From positions 102,656 through 166,655 of the forward strand of contig CBDFKJ010000003.1 in the NCBI GenBank assembly GCA_965248805.1: 64,000 nucleotides of DNA, given 5' to 3'. Position numbers and translations under genes: made by a program. Below are positions 40,680 to 49,564 of this stretch, in pieces (positions within the stretch are counted from its first letter, which is position 1; every line of letters begins with the position of its first letter). Below the pieces are notes generated by a model. That model was given only the letters and a program-made list of their open reading frames with translations, ran no database searches and was not told where the DNA came from. The DNA comes from CBDFKJ01 sp965248805. Its GTDB lineage: Bacteria; Pseudomonadota; Alphaproteobacteria; UBA6615.

Positions 40680-40939
40680 GGGCGCGGCTCCTCGATGTAG
40701 CCGCGGCGGAACGCGTCCCGACCCGCTCCCGTGATGACACCGACCTCCGGGCCGCGCAGCCACTCCGTGATCCGAACCAGCCCATGGCGGTCCAGTGTCA
40801 TGATCACCGAGGTCCTGGCGACGCCGTGCAGTGGCCACGGGAGGATGCAGAGACCGTCGCAACGATTGCTGCCGCTCGACAGCGTGCCGTGTACCGCGGC
40901 GCTCAACAGCTTGCGGCAGGGCTTGGGAGAGGCTGTCAT
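40676..40939 (-). CDS. Small hypothetical protein upstream of the HTH gene
   Basis: An 87-residue frame from ATG 40939: MTASPKPCRKLLSAAVHGTL, then CILPWPLHGVARTSVIMTLD and RHGLVRITEWLRGPEVGVIT. The start overlaps the preceding stop (40936-40939), and the stop overlaps the next ATG. The ITEWLRG..G....G..A segment resembles winged-helix small proteins. Not recognised further. Confidence 0.6.
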   Translation of the reverse strand: MTASPKPCRKLLSAAVHGTLSSGSNRCDGLCILPWPLHGVARTSVIMTLDRHGLVRITEWLRGPEVGVITGAGRDAFRRGYIEEPRP

Positions 40940-41109
40940 CGGAGACACAACATCAACCTGATGCCGGCCCCGATCGCGCCGCCGGCAAGCGCCGTGGGCA
41001 CCAGATCCGATCCGAGGAAGTACGACAGCCCGAGGCCGATCAACGCGCCCGGAAGCGTAGCGCAGATAGTCGCAATTGCCAGAAGCGCCCAGAACTTGTC
41101 GGCGCTCAT
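40936..41109 (-). CDS. Small two-segment membrane protein
   Basis: A 57-residue peptide, MSADKFWALLAIATICATLP, then GALIGLGLSYFLGSDLVPTA and LAGGAIGAGIRLMLCLR. Two short hydrophobic helices. ATGA overlaps on both sides place it firmly in the early operon. Function unknown. Confidence 0.6.
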   Translation of the reverse strand: MSADKFWALLAIATICATLPGALIGLGLSYFLGSDLVPTALAGGAIGAGIRLMLCLR

Positions 41110-41516
41110 GCCGTCGCCCCTCGCGAAAAGGCGCGGCGGGCAGCCCGCAGGGAATGCAGACCCACCCGCCGCCAGCTCAGGGAGGAATGGTGCCGGTCTC
41201 TCCCGGCCGTCACGCCCGCACGGTTGACGTTCCAGTCCGCGTTTCCCATCTTCGCGGCTGACCCTACTAACGGGCTCCACGGCGGCAGTGCATATCGCCG
41301 CCGTTTCACCGCCCGCGTCCGCGAGGGATTCGGTTGAAGACGCCGGGCCATTACGCGTCGTCCCTGGTGGTTGGTGCCGGCACCGGCACCGGTATCCGGT
41401 ACACCCAGACGCGTTCGCACGTCGCCAGGGCCGCAGACCCTGTCGTGCGCCTCGAAGATCCGCGCCCACCGGGCCGGCGTCATCGCGCGGCGCTTGGTCG
41501 CCACCATCGCCATCAC
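41106..41516 (-). CDS. Uncertain ORF at the start of the Mu-like early operon
   Basis: A 136-residue basic frame (MTPARWARIFEAHDRVCGPG, then DVRTRLGVPDTGAGAGTNHQ). Only the first 60 residues resemble a protein; the rest is Arg-rich and low complexity. The stop overlaps the next start, which supports translation of at least its end. A decayed HNH-type gene is one possibility. Repressor and left-end sequences of a Mu phage would be expected around here and were not recognised. Confidence 0.3.
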   Translation of the reverse strand: MMAMVATKRRAMTPARWARIFEAHDRVCGPGDVRTRLGVPDTGAGAGTNHQGRRVMARRLQPNPSRTRAVKRRRYALPPWSPLVGSAAKMGNADWNVNRAGVTAGRDRHHSSLSWRRVGLHSLRAARRAFSRGATA

Positions 41517-41636
41517 GCCGCTTCTCCATGTTTGCGTTGTGCGGCCGAGGGCGCGGGCCGCGGAATGCTGGAGTTGTCGTGACGCAACTGATTGATCGTT
41601 CTATCGTGGAACTCGGCGTCTCGCTCACGGGGACCG

Positions 41637-42098
41637 ATGGCAAGAGAAGCATTTGAGCGCGCGGCAGAGTTCTTCCGTCGTTGCCTCGGCCATGATTGGG
41701 AAGAGGAGGCAACGCCTGTTGAGCTCAGCGGCGCGGCGGTGACGGAAGCGCTGTGGCCGCTCAACGAGGTGTTCCGACCGCGCCTAGTCGACGTCGAAAA
41801 CCTGGAATACGATCCGAGATACGCAGCTGCTGCCGACAGCGCTCTCGACGACATGGCGGAGGCCATGGATATCGCGATACTCGGGCAGGCGCCCGCGGGT
41901 GTCGTGTGCGTCCTCCTGGAGCGGCACAAACAGATGCTCGTCGTGGCCATGGCGAACGAGGCCGCAGGCAACCCGGTCACCTATCTGCCCTCCGGGCTCT
42001 CGCCGGAGCAGAAATGCATCGCATTAGCTCTGCTGTTCCTGCGCGGAATGACGTTCCCGTGGCCACCAGGCGGTCCATACGCCGACGAACCACACTGA
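41637..42098 (+). CDS. Hypothetical protein
   Basis: A 153-residue acidic protein: MAREAFERAAEFFRRCLGHD, then WEEEATPVELSGAAVTEALW, PLNEVFRPRLVDVENLEYDP and KCIALALLFLRGMTFPWPPG. The codon pattern is good, and it is the first plus-strand gene after the Mu-like operon. ATG 41637 is preferred over the upstream ATG, which lacks a ribosome-binding site. I do not recognise the family. Confidence 0.6.
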   Translation: MAREAFERAAEFFRRCLGHDWEEEATPVELSGAAVTEALWPLNEVFRPRLVDVENLEYDPRYAAAADSALDDMAEAMDIAILGQAPAGVVCVLLERHKQMLVVAMANEAAGNPVTYLPSGLSPEQKCIALALLFLRGMTFPWPPGGPYADEPH

Positions 42099-42144
42099 GG
42101 CGGCGCGGCGGAACCCGTTTTGCAACCGCTGTCGCGTTCCGCCG

Positions 42145-43500
42145 TTGGACATCCCAAAGCGTCGCCCAATCCCCCATCACGCCGCCCTCCAGCGCCGGTT
42201 TGGCGGGCCCCGGGTGCTGCACATCGCGCTCTCCGAGACCCTGATCCGCATCGGCAACGGCTTTGCCGTCGAGATCGCCGCTGCGCTCACCGTCGCCGGC
42301 GACTGGCGCGGCGGCATCGTCCGCGCAGCGCTCGACGGCGGCCCGTTGCAGACAGTGGACAGGCTGATCGACGGCGCCGCCGAAGCCTCGTGGCGCGTGC
42401 CGCCGTCGGGCAGGCTCACGATCACCGTCATTCCGGGCACCGAGGCAGCGCCCGCCGGCGCGCCGTTCACCGTCGATTACACTATCCGCGGCAAGCTGGC
42501 GCCGCCGGGCAATGTCGCCGACTTCCTGGTCGATGCCCTGGGTGACGGCACACGGCGCTTCCGCTGGACCCCGCCGGCTGATCTCGATCTCGCCGGCTAC
42601 CGCATCCGCCACGCCGAGGCGGTCGTCGGCGCCGCGGCGCCCGCCTGGGACGCCATGACGCCGCTGCATAACGGGTTGCTCACCTCGTCGCCCCACGAGA
42701 CCGTCGATCCCGGCGCCGGCCGCTGGACCTTCGCCATCCGCGCCGAGGACACCTCGGGCCTGCTCTCGGCCGCGGCCGCCGTCATCATCGCCGAGCTGCC
42801 CGATCCCCGCCTCGGCGACGCCTTCCTGTGGGAATGCCCTTCCGCCCGCGGCTGGCCCGGCACCATCGAGAGCGCCGTGTGCTCCGACGACGGCCGGGAC
42901 GCGCTGGAGGGCGCCGGCGCCTACACCTGGGCCGACCTTGCCACCTGGGACGCCTGGACCTCGTGGGCGCTTGGCGACGGCGACGACGGCGCCACCGCCA
43001 TGACCTACACCACCGAGGCCATCGACATCGGCGCCGAGGTGCCGTTCTCGATCGCCTGGGAGGCCGAGACGGCCGGAAACGTGACGCTGCAGTACCGCAC
43101 CGCCGACACGGCTTCCGGGCTGGCCACCGCCACCTGGCAGGATAACGCGACGGCCATGCTCATGACCGCGCGCCACCTGCAGCTGCGCTGGCAACTGACC
43201 GGCGACGGCGCAACCATGCTTAGCCTCGACCACCTCTGCTACACCCTGCTCGGCACCGCCGCCGAGCAGAAGTTCCTCGACGCCGACACCAGCGACTGGG
43301 GCGGTTCGGCGAGCGGCGGGCGCGAGGTGCCGACCACGCTCGCGCGCGTCACCGATATCGACCTCACCCTGCAATCGGTCGGCGCCGGCTGGTCGTGGGT
43401 GCTCGACAACAAGAACGATCCCACCCGCATCAAGATCTTCGACGGCAGCGGCAATGCCGCCGATGCCACCGTCGACGCCGTCCTGCACGGCATCGCCTGA
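42145..43500 (+). CDS. Phage tail tip/fibre protein, N-terminally truncated
   Basis: From about 42190 the frame reads VLHIALSETLIRIGNGFAVE, with ALGDGTRRFRWTPPADLDLA and GYRIRHAEAVVG forming a fibronectin III-like module. Later come WDAWTSWALGDGDDGATAMT, TLQYRTADTASGLATATWQD and the C-terminal WSWVLDNKNDPTRIKIFDGS. This is the distal part of a host-specificity (J-like) tail protein. The first 15-20 residues (MDIPKRRPIPHH) are not phage-like, and the large N-terminal domains are missing. The next fibre gene follows after a ribosome-binding site. Confidence 0.7.
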   Translation: MDIPKRRPIPHHAALQRRFGGPRVLHIALSETLIRIGNGFAVEIAAALTVAGDWRGGIVRAALDGGPLQTVDRLIDGAAEASWRVPPSGRLTITVIPGTEAAPAGAPFTVDYTIRGKLAPPGNVADFLVDALGDGTRRFRWTPPADLDLAGYRIRHAEAVVGAAAPAWDAMTPLHNGLLTSSPHETVDPGAGRWTFAIRAEDTSGLLSAAAAVIIAELPDPRLGDAFLWECPSARGWPGTIESAVCSDDGRDALEGAGAYTWADLATWDAWTSWALGDGDDGATAMTYTTEAIDIGAEVPFSIAWEAETAGNVTLQYRTADTASGLATATWQDNATAMLMTARHLQLRWQLTGDGATMLSLDHLCYTLLGTAAEQKFLDADTSDWGGSASGGREVPTTLARVTDIDLTLQSVGAGWSWVLDNKNDPTRIKIFDGSGNAADATVDAVLHGIA

Positions 43501-43525
43501 CGCTCAAACGAAGGAGAGAGGCTCC

Positions 43526-44182
43526 ATGGCCTGGCCCACCGACGACCTCGCCACCGACCACTTCGATGCCGGCGCCGACAGCCCGGCCGACGCCCGGCCC
43601 GTGCTCAAGCGGGTGATCGACTACCTCAAGGCGATTATCGCGGCGCTGGGTGTCGCAGGCGGCATCTGCGAGCTCACCGCCAACGCCAAGGTGCCCGACG
43701 GTCGCATCGGCCGCGGCGCCGCCGACGGCGTCGCGCCCCTCGACGCAGCGGGCAAGGTGCCCGTCACCCACCTGCCGGATGCCACCACCGACGCCGCCGG
43801 CGCCGTGCCGCTCGCAACCGATGCCGAAGCCGAGAACGCCTCCGGGACCGGCGCCCTCCAGGCCCGCCAGATCGCTCTGCGCACCGCGACCACAGGCCGG
43901 GCCGGCGCCGCCGAGCTTGCCACGACCGCGGAAGCGCTCTCCGGACAAGACCAGACGCGCGCCATGACACCCTCCGCCACCAAGGCGGCCATCGACGCCG
44001 CCATCGCCGCCGTGCCCGGCGGTATTACAAACGTCCTTACCGCGAACACGACCGGCCCCAACCAGGGACAAGGCACCATTCTTGTTAGAGAGACATACGC
44101 GCTCCAAAGAAGCGTCAGTGGCGGGATCGTCACCGTCACCTTGGTCAAGACCAATCAATATGAAGAGGACGACGATCCCTGA
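43526..44182 (+). CDS. Phage tail fibre protein
   Basis: A 218-residue protein: MAWPTDDLATDHFDAGADSP, then ADARPVLKRVIDYLKAIIAA, then collagen-like and beta-helical fibre repeats (GVAPLDAAGKVPVTHLPDAT, AAGAVPLATDAEAENASGTG, ALQARQIALRT, GRAGAAELATTAEALSG). The AAGAVPLAT and AGAAELAT motifs are common phage tail fibre repeats. AAGGAGAG 9 bases upstream fixes ATG 43526. The C-terminus (LVKTNQYEEDDDP) is short, so the receptor-binding tip may be missing or unusual. Confidence 0.82.
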   Translation: MAWPTDDLATDHFDAGADSPADARPVLKRVIDYLKAIIAALGVAGGICELTANAKVPDGRIGRGAADGVAPLDAAGKVPVTHLPDATTDAAGAVPLATDAEAENASGTGALQARQIALRTATTGRAGAAELATTAEALSGQDQTRAMTPSATKAAIDAAIAAVPGGITNVLTANTTGPNQGQGTILVRETYALQRSVSGGIVTVTLVKTNQYEEDDDP

Positions 44183-44433
44183 TATTTCGGCTCGTCGGCG
44201 AGATCGAAGCAGAAGACCGATGCTATCGAACGCGTGGTGGCAGGAGCGGCCAAGCGGTGCATCGCTTACGTTTGAAATCCGCGCGCCTTGATGTGACGAG
44301 ACGTGGTCGCTTCGCATCACTTCCGACTCCTACCATTTTGTGGGTCAGCACAATATGGTGTGATGGCCCGTCGAGCGGCATACAGACTTGGCTTCCTCCG
44401 TGGATTCTGCAGGGAGCAGGCGGCCCGGCATAC

Positions 44434-44549
44434 CGATTTTCCAGCCTAAAACACGCCGGAAATCGGGGCGATTTTCCAGCCTAAAACACGCCGGAAATCG
44501 GGGCGATTTTCCAGCCTAAAACACGCCGGAAATCGGGGCGATTTTCCAG
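44434..44549. repeat. Perfect 35-bp tandem repeat, 3.3 copies
   Basis: Unit starts CGATTTTCCAGCCTAAAACA and continues CGCCGGAAATCGGGG. Copies lie at 44434-44468, 44469-44503 and 44504-44538, with 11 bases of a fourth. There is no variable spacer, so it is not a CRISPR array. Each unit has complementary GGAAATCG and CGATTTTCC stretches around GGG that could pair. It lies immediately beside the truncated end of the protease gene. Confidence 0.9.
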
Positions 44550-44805
44550 GCCATTTGCAAAGACTTTTGTCCCGATTCTGAAAGACTTTTGTCCGCTTAC
44601 AGCCGGCCAGCGTGCAAAGCTCGGCGATGAGCCCGGCTTCGGCCGCACCCTCGCCGCGCGCTTCGGCCCGGACCGCATCGAGGTCGACGACCTCAGCGGT
44701 CTTCGGCTCAGGCTTCGCCGCATCGCGAGCGGGCGGCGTGGCGGCAGCGCTCGCTGCCGGCGGCGTATTGCTCGTCTCGGGTTCCGGCGGCGCGCCGGCG
44801 TTCAT
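44446..44805 (-). CDS. In-frame internal start: Nu3-like scaffold segment
   Basis: Within the protease gene, AAAGGAG precedes an in-frame ATG at 44805, giving MNAGAPPEPETSNTPPAASA and AKPEPKTAEVVDLDAVRAEA. Lambda makes its scaffold Nu3 from exactly such an internal start in gene C. Here the product would be truncated after about 65 native residues. The ribosome-binding site is seen; the role is inferred. Confidence 0.5.
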   Translation of the reverse strand: MNAGAPPEPETSNTPPAASAAATPPARDAAKPEPKTAEVVDLDAVRAEARGEGAAEAGLIAELCTLAGCKRTKVFQNRDKSLCKWPGKSPRFPACFRLENRPDFRRVLGWKIAPISGVF

Positions 44806-45792
44806 GGATTGCTCCTTTCCGGTGGTTGGCTTGGGTGGGGCGTTTCCGGTGGTTGGCTTGGGTGGGGTGTTTGCCGCCCCGGGTCGGGCAGCCGGCGCGG
44901 CAACGATCGATCGAGGGTTGGTGAGCGTCACCGCGAGTGCAGCGAAGGCGCTCCGCACGTTGCCGACCTCGTCGGCAAGACCGGCGCGGACCGCATCTTC
45001 ACCGAAGTAAAGCCGGGCTTCGGTGGCGCGCACGGCATCGGCCGTCAGGCCGCGGTTGCGGGCGACGGTGTCGACGAAGAGCGCGTAGACCCGGTCGACC
45101 TCGGTCTGCAGTGTCCGGCGCGCGCCGTCCTTCAGGGTCTCGTGCGGGTTGAAGTCGTTCTTGGCCGCGCCGGCATAGACGGTGGTAGTGCGAAACCCCT
45201 CCATGGCGTCGCGGGCCGAGCGATCGACATGGAGGGCGACGACGCCGATCGAGCCGAGGCCCCCGGTGCGCGGCACGATCAGTCGTTCGGCGGGGCTGGC
45301 GATCGCATAGGCGCCGGAGAAGGCCTCCTCGTCGGCCACCGCCCAGACCGGCTTCAGGCTGCGCGCCTCGAACACGAGGTCGGAAAGATCGAACACGCCC
45401 ACCGCCTCGCCGCCGGGGCTGTCGACCTCGAGCAGGATGGCGCGCACCGCCGGATCGGTCGCGGCGTCCATGATCTGCTCTTCGAGGTGGCTGTAGGAGG
45501 TAAGGCCCGAGGCTGCCTCGATGGCGCCGGCCCGCTTGACCAGTGTGCCGAACACCGGGATGACGGCGATGCCCTCGGACGTTACAAGATTCACGCCGCG
45601 TCGTCGGCCGTCGCCGTTCATGACGGTGGGCCCCGGCAGGCCCTCGCGGTGGGTGAGTTCCAACGTTCCGGTGCCCGGCGCCTCGATGCCGATGCGCGGG
45701 CCGATCACGGCGAGGATCGCCTCGAGCTTCGCCTGGCCGATCGCCAGCGGCGTATCCAGCACCCGGCTCGCGATATGCGGCAGCATGGTCAT
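44446..45792 (-). pseudogene. Lambda gpC-like S49 head-maturation protease, 3' end lost
   Basis: The frame from ATG 45792 reads MTMLPHIASRVLDTPLAIGQ, then GIAVIPVFGTLVKRAGAIEA, LLEVDSPGGEAVGVFDLSDL, and the catalytic Ser region VADEEAFSGAYAIASPAERL, with RTGGLGSIGVVALHVDRSAR. These are signature blocks of S49/SppA-type prohead proteases. A Pro/Thr repeat (TPPKPTTGNAPPKPTTG) links to the scaffold region. After LIAELCTLAGC at about 44600 the reading enters ACAAAAGTCTTT and 35-bp repeat DNA, so the end of the gene and all downstream capsid genes are gone. Confidence 0.85.
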
Positions 45793-47342
45793 GCCGGCCT
45801 CCTCATCTCGTTCATGGGTTCGTTCTCCCCGCTGTCGGGTGCCCGTTCGATCTGTTCTCGCTCCGCCCCGGACTCGGCGTCGGGCTGGGCAGCGCCGATG
45901 CGCGCGACCTTGCGCGGGTCGCTGTCGAGCACCAGACCCAGCGCGTCGGCGCGGGCGTTGTCGGCGGCGATCTCGCGGTCGATCTCCTCGGCGTCGTAGC
46001 CGAAGGCCGAGATCGCCTCGGACCGGCTCATGAGGCCGGCCCGGATGGCGAGCACCACCGCCTTGAACTCTTTCTTGGGATCGACCCACTGCCAGCCCTG
46101 CGGGATCCACTTGGCGACCAGGCAGGGCGCCGGGTCGGCCGCGAATCCGGGCGCCTCGAGGGCGCCGGCGAGCACCGCGGTCGCCATCCATTCGCGCCAC
46201 ACCGGCCGGCACAGCTGGTGGATCACCACCGCGTGCTGGATCGTCTCGCAGCGGCGGCGGAACTCGAGCAGCCCGGCGCGGATCGAGGAATAGTTGACCT
46301 GGGTCAGATCGCCGCTCAGCTGCTCGTAGGTGACGCCGGCGGCGGTGGCGACGGCGCGCAGCTGGTTGCGGAAGAACCCTTCATAGCTCGACCCGGCGTC
46401 GGCCGGCTCGGCGAAGCGCACATCCTGGCCGGGGCTCAGCCGCTGCATGGTGCCGGGCTCGAGGCTGGCCTCGACGACGCCGTCCTCGTCCGGCCCGTCC
46501 CCGCCCATGACGGCGTCCTCGGGATCGGGCGAGACCACGAACCCGGTGAACAGCGCCGCGACCTTGGCCTTGACCAGGGCCGCGTCGTCGAACTGGTCGA
46601 GCTCGTCGAGCTTGGCCAGCGCCCAGGCGAGCCAGGGCTCGCCCCGGATCTGGCCGGGACGGAGCGGCCGGAAGAGATGGGCGATGCGGTCAGCCGGCAC
46701 CCGCGCCAGATCGTGGTCGCGCGGCCGCATCACCGGATCGCCGGGATGGGCCCGGGTCAGGTGGTAGGCGATCCTTCGTCCCAGCCGGTCGAACTCGATG
46801 CCGGCGCGCACCAGGTTGCCGCCCGGCAATGTCGTGTTGAAGGTGAGCGGCACATGCTCGGCCTCCAGGAGCTGGAGCTGCAGCGGCACCGCGAGCCCGT
46901 CCTCTGGCCTGCGCACCCTGAGCCGCACGAAGCACTCGCCGCCCTCCAGCATGGCCCGGCAGGCGAGCGCCTGGAGGCCGTAGAAATCGGTGACGCCGTC
47001 GGCGTCGGCCTCCCCGCACCAGTCCCACCACAGCGCATGCACCGCTTCACGGAATGCCGCATCCGTTGCGATCGACTGCGGCTTGATGCCGGCGCCGATG
47101 CAGTTGGTGACGAAGGCATCCACGGCGCTGCCGGCCCAGGCGTTGCGGCGCACCAGGTCGCGCGACTTGACCCGGAGGTCGTGACCGGTGGCGAAGGTCG
47201 TCGCCAGCGCGCCGGGATTGCACGGCCGCCAGGCGAGCGCCCGCCTTCCCGAGCCCGCGGCCTCGTGGATCGGCCGGCGGGATGGACCGGCGCCGGCGCG
47301 GAGCGCGCGCCAGGACGCGGCGGTGCGTGTGAGCCAGCCCAT
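45789..47342 (-). CDS. Lambda gpB-like phage portal protein
   Basis: A 517-residue portal: SGRRALAWRPCNPGALATTF, then ATGHDLRVKSRDLVRRNAWA, GSAVDAFVTNCIGAGIKPQS, MLEGGECFVRLRVRRPEDGL, and VTYEQLSGDLTQVNYSSIRA, the classical lambda portal signature. GWQWVDPKKEFKAVVLAIRA is also conserved. It forms the DNA entry gate of the head. Overlaps the protease start by four bases and follows gpW by 2 bases. Complete. Confidence 0.92.
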   Translation of the reverse strand: MGWLTRTAASWRALRAGAGPSRRPIHEAAGSGRRALAWRPCNPGALATTFATGHDLRVKSRDLVRRNAWAGSAVDAFVTNCIGAGIKPQSIATDAAFREAVHALWWDWCGEADADGVTDFYGLQALACRAMLEGGECFVRLRVRRPEDGLAVPLQLQLLEAEHVPLTFNTTLPGGNLVRAGIEFDRLGRRIAYHLTRAHPGDPVMRPRDHDLARVPADRIAHLFRPLRPGQIRGEPWLAWALAKLDELDQFDDAALVKAKVAALFTGFVVSPDPEDAVMGGDGPDEDGVVEASLEPGTMQRLSPGQDVRFAEPADAGSSYEGFFRNQLRAVATAAGVTYEQLSGDLTQVNYSSIRAGLLEFRRRCETIQHAVVIHQLCRPVWREWMATAVLAGALEAPGFAADPAPCLVAKWIPQGWQWVDPKKEFKAVVLAIRAGLMSRSEAISAFGYDAEEIDREIAADNARADALGLVLDSDPRKVARIGAAQPDAESGAEREQIERAPDSGENEPMNEMRRPA

Positions 47343-47344
47343 GC

Positions 47345-47548
47345 TCAGAACCCCTTGTTGCCGACGATACGGATCTGGCGCACCTGCCTGCCGGCATCGC
47401 GGGCGCGAGCGTTCTCGATCTCGGCGAGCGCCTTCTTGATCTCGTCCACCGAGCGGTAGGTCACGCTCTTGCCGTCATAGGAAACGGTCAGCACGCCCGA
47501 GGTCAGCGCCTCGCGCAGCGCCCGCACCTGGTCTTCGGTGTAGGTCAT
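47345..47548 (-). CDS. gpW-like head-tail joining protein
   Basis: A 67-residue protein: MTYTEDQVRALREALTSGVL, then TVSYDGKSVTYRSVDEIKKA and LAEIENARARDAGRQVR. This is the phage lambda gpW fold (helix, beta hairpin with a V.YDGKSV.Y strand pair, helix). It sits between terminase and portal exactly as in lambda. gpW stops DNA leaking from filled heads. Confidence 0.9.
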   Translation of the reverse strand: MTYTEDQVRALREALTSGVLTVSYDGKSVTYRSVDEIKKALAEIENARARDAGRQVRQIRIVGNKGF

Positions 47549-47551
47549 GTC

Positions 47552-49564
47552 TCAGCCCATCCACTTGCTGCGGGTGACGCGCCGGCGTCCCGCCGGGCGG
47601 GCTGCGGGATCCGGCGCCGCCGCGTCCTTCGTGCCGGCCCGTTCGGGACCCGTGTTGCCGGCCAGCGCCGCTTCCATGCGCCGCCAGCGGCGTTCCGGGA
47701 AGCGGTCGGCGCCGGCGATCCAGGCGGCGGCCCGAGCGTAGACCCGGCAATCGAGCGCCTCGTTGCGCTCGCGCAACTTCTGCCATTCGAGCCGGGCGAA
47801 GCCGCGCCGCGTGCGCACCGTTACCAGCTGCTCGGCGACGAACTGCTTCAGCCACTCGTCCTCGACCCAGTGCGGCAGATGGACGCTGCCGGGCGGATAC
47901 GGTTTGCCCTCGGCGCGCTCCTCCTCGGTCGGCCGTTCGAGCCGCAGGAACCGGTAGGTCTCGGCCTTGAAGGTCGACACGGCCACGCTCCAGAGCCGGG
48001 CGCCTCTTCTCAGGCGTTTGCCGCCGTCGGACGCGTCCACATAGGTCGGGCCCGAGACCGGGCTCGAGCGGTTGAAGCCGTCGGTGCCCTTGACGGGTGC
48101 TACCTGGGGGATCCCGGCGCGCTGCGCCCAGCCATAGACCGCGGTGGGCTCGTAACCGGTATCGATGGCGAGCTTTGCGAGCGCCAGCGCGGCGCCGTTC
48201 TCATGGCTCCAGGTTTGGCCGAGCAGCCGGTCGAGTTCGGCCCAGGGCTCGGCCCGTTCGGGCCCGCCCTCGATGACGACATGCTCGATCAGCCAGCTCT
48301 CGAGGCCCCGGCCCCAGGCCCAGACATCGACCTCGATGCGGTCCTTCTGGATATCGGCGCCGGCGGTCAGGAACAGCCCGCCGGCGGGCACCGTGCCGGG
48401 CGCCCAGCGCTCGCGGCGGTCGTAGAGCCGCTGCCAGTCCGGCGCCTCGCCGCTCTCGATCCAGGTCTCGCCGAGGATGGTGTTGCGGAAGGCGCGGATC
48501 GACTCATCGGACCCTTGCGCCGCCTCCCAGGACCGGGCGATGGCCTCCCAGGAGAGCCAGCCCACCGGCGAATAGAGCGCCGACAGGTGGAACCCGATGG
48601 TCGCGGGATCGGCCGCAACGCCGGTGGCCCGCCACTCGCCAGCCTCCAGCATCGCCGTCTTGTGATGCTCGGCGATCGGCGTCCCGCAGGATGCGCAATG
48701 GTAGGCCGCCGTCTCGGGCTTGCCCTTGTCCCACTTGAGACGTTCGAAGACGAGCGCCTGTGCGTGCCCGCAATGGGGACAGGGTACGTAATACCGCCGT
48801 TGGTCCGAGGCTTCGTACTCACGCTCGATCCGCGAGAAGCCGCGGACAGTCGGCGTCGAGATCAGCAAGACCTTGCGCCGGTGCGCGAAGGTGAGCGAGC
48901 GGGCTTCCGCCAGCGTCACCGGATCGCCTTCCTCGTCGGCCGAGGCCGGATAGGCGTCGACCTCGTCCAGGAGGATGTATCGCGCCGGGATCGAGCGTAA
49001 GCCCACCGCCGAGTTCGCCCCGGTCATGATCAGGATGCCGCCGGCGAATTCCTTCGACAGCATGGTATTGCCGGAGTCCCTCGACCGCGCCGGCCGGACC
49101 AGACCGTGCAGCGCCGCGCTCTCCTCGATCAGCGGATCGATGCGCTGGCGCGAGTTCCGTTTCGCCAATTCCACCGTCGGCTGGACCGCCAAGGCCGGCC
49201 CCGGCGCCTGGTGAATGATGAATCCTATGAAGCAGTTCGCCCCTTCGGTCGCGCCGACCTGCGCCGCCTTCATGAACACCACCCGGCGGCACGGATCGGC
49301 CGGCGACAGCGCGTCCACGATGGCCCGCATATAGGGCGTGCGCGCGATGCGGTAGCGGCCGGGCTCGGCCGAGGCCCGCGCCGCCAGCATGCGGTGCTTC
49401 TCCGACCATTCCGAGACGGAGAGCAGCGGGTCCGGCGCGAGCCCGTCGTACCAGGCGCGCCTGATGTCATCCGCGCCGGCGAAGTCGCCGGCGAAGGGCT
49501 CGGCGGAGCCTTCAGCGGAACTCGGGCCGGATCTCGGCGAGCTCGTTGAGATGCTCTCGGACAT
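47552..49564 (-). CDS. Lambda gpA-like terminase large subunit
   Basis: A 670-residue GpA-type terminase. ATPase: VVFMKAAQVGATEGANCFIG (Walker A region), ARYILLDEVDAYPASADEEG (Walker B), RKVLLISTPTVRGFSRIERE (coupling). A zinc-binding CPHCGHAQAL ... CASCG pair lies between ATPase and nuclease domains. Nuclease: GLFLTAGADIQKDRIEVDVW, AIDTGYEPTAVYGWAQ. It cuts and packages concatemeric DNA. ATG 49564 (MSESIS) is used; the frame is open 33 bases further upstream. The gene overlaps the small subunit by 53 bases, as often seen in lambdoid phages. Confidence 0.93.
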   Translation of the reverse strand: MSESISTSSPRSGPSSAEGSAEPFAGDFAGADDIRRAWYDGLAPDPLLSVSEWSEKHRMLAARASAEPGRYRIARTPYMRAIVDALSPADPCRRVVFMKAAQVGATEGANCFIGFIIHQAPGPALAVQPTVELAKRNSRQRIDPLIEESAALHGLVRPARSRDSGNTMLSKEFAGGILIMTGANSAVGLRSIPARYILLDEVDAYPASADEEGDPVTLAEARSLTFAHRRKVLLISTPTVRGFSRIEREYEASDQRRYYVPCPHCGHAQALVFERLKWDKGKPETAAYHCASCGTPIAEHHKTAMLEAGEWRATGVAADPATIGFHLSALYSPVGWLSWEAIARSWEAAQGSDESIRAFRNTILGETWIESGEAPDWQRLYDRRERWAPGTVPAGGLFLTAGADIQKDRIEVDVWAWGRGLESWLIEHVVIEGGPERAEPWAELDRLLGQTWSHENGAALALAKLAIDTGYEPTAVYGWAQRAGIPQVAPVKGTDGFNRSSPVSGPTYVDASDGGKRLRRGARLWSVAVSTFKAETYRFLRLERPTEEERAEGKPYPPGSVHLPHWVEDEWLKQFVAEQLVTVRTRRGFARLEWQKLRERNEALDCRVYARAAAWIAGADRFPERRWRRMEAALAGNTGPERAGTKDAAAPDPAARPAGRRRVTRSKWMG

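Noticed and set aside
41977..43488. 503-codon minus-strand frame opposite the tail gene
   Set aside because: Gly-rich antisense composition; the plus strand has fibronectin-like and tail motifs.
44434..44549. Possible CRISPR array
   Set aside because: The 35-bp units are directly adjacent and identical with no variable spacers, and no cas genes are nearby.
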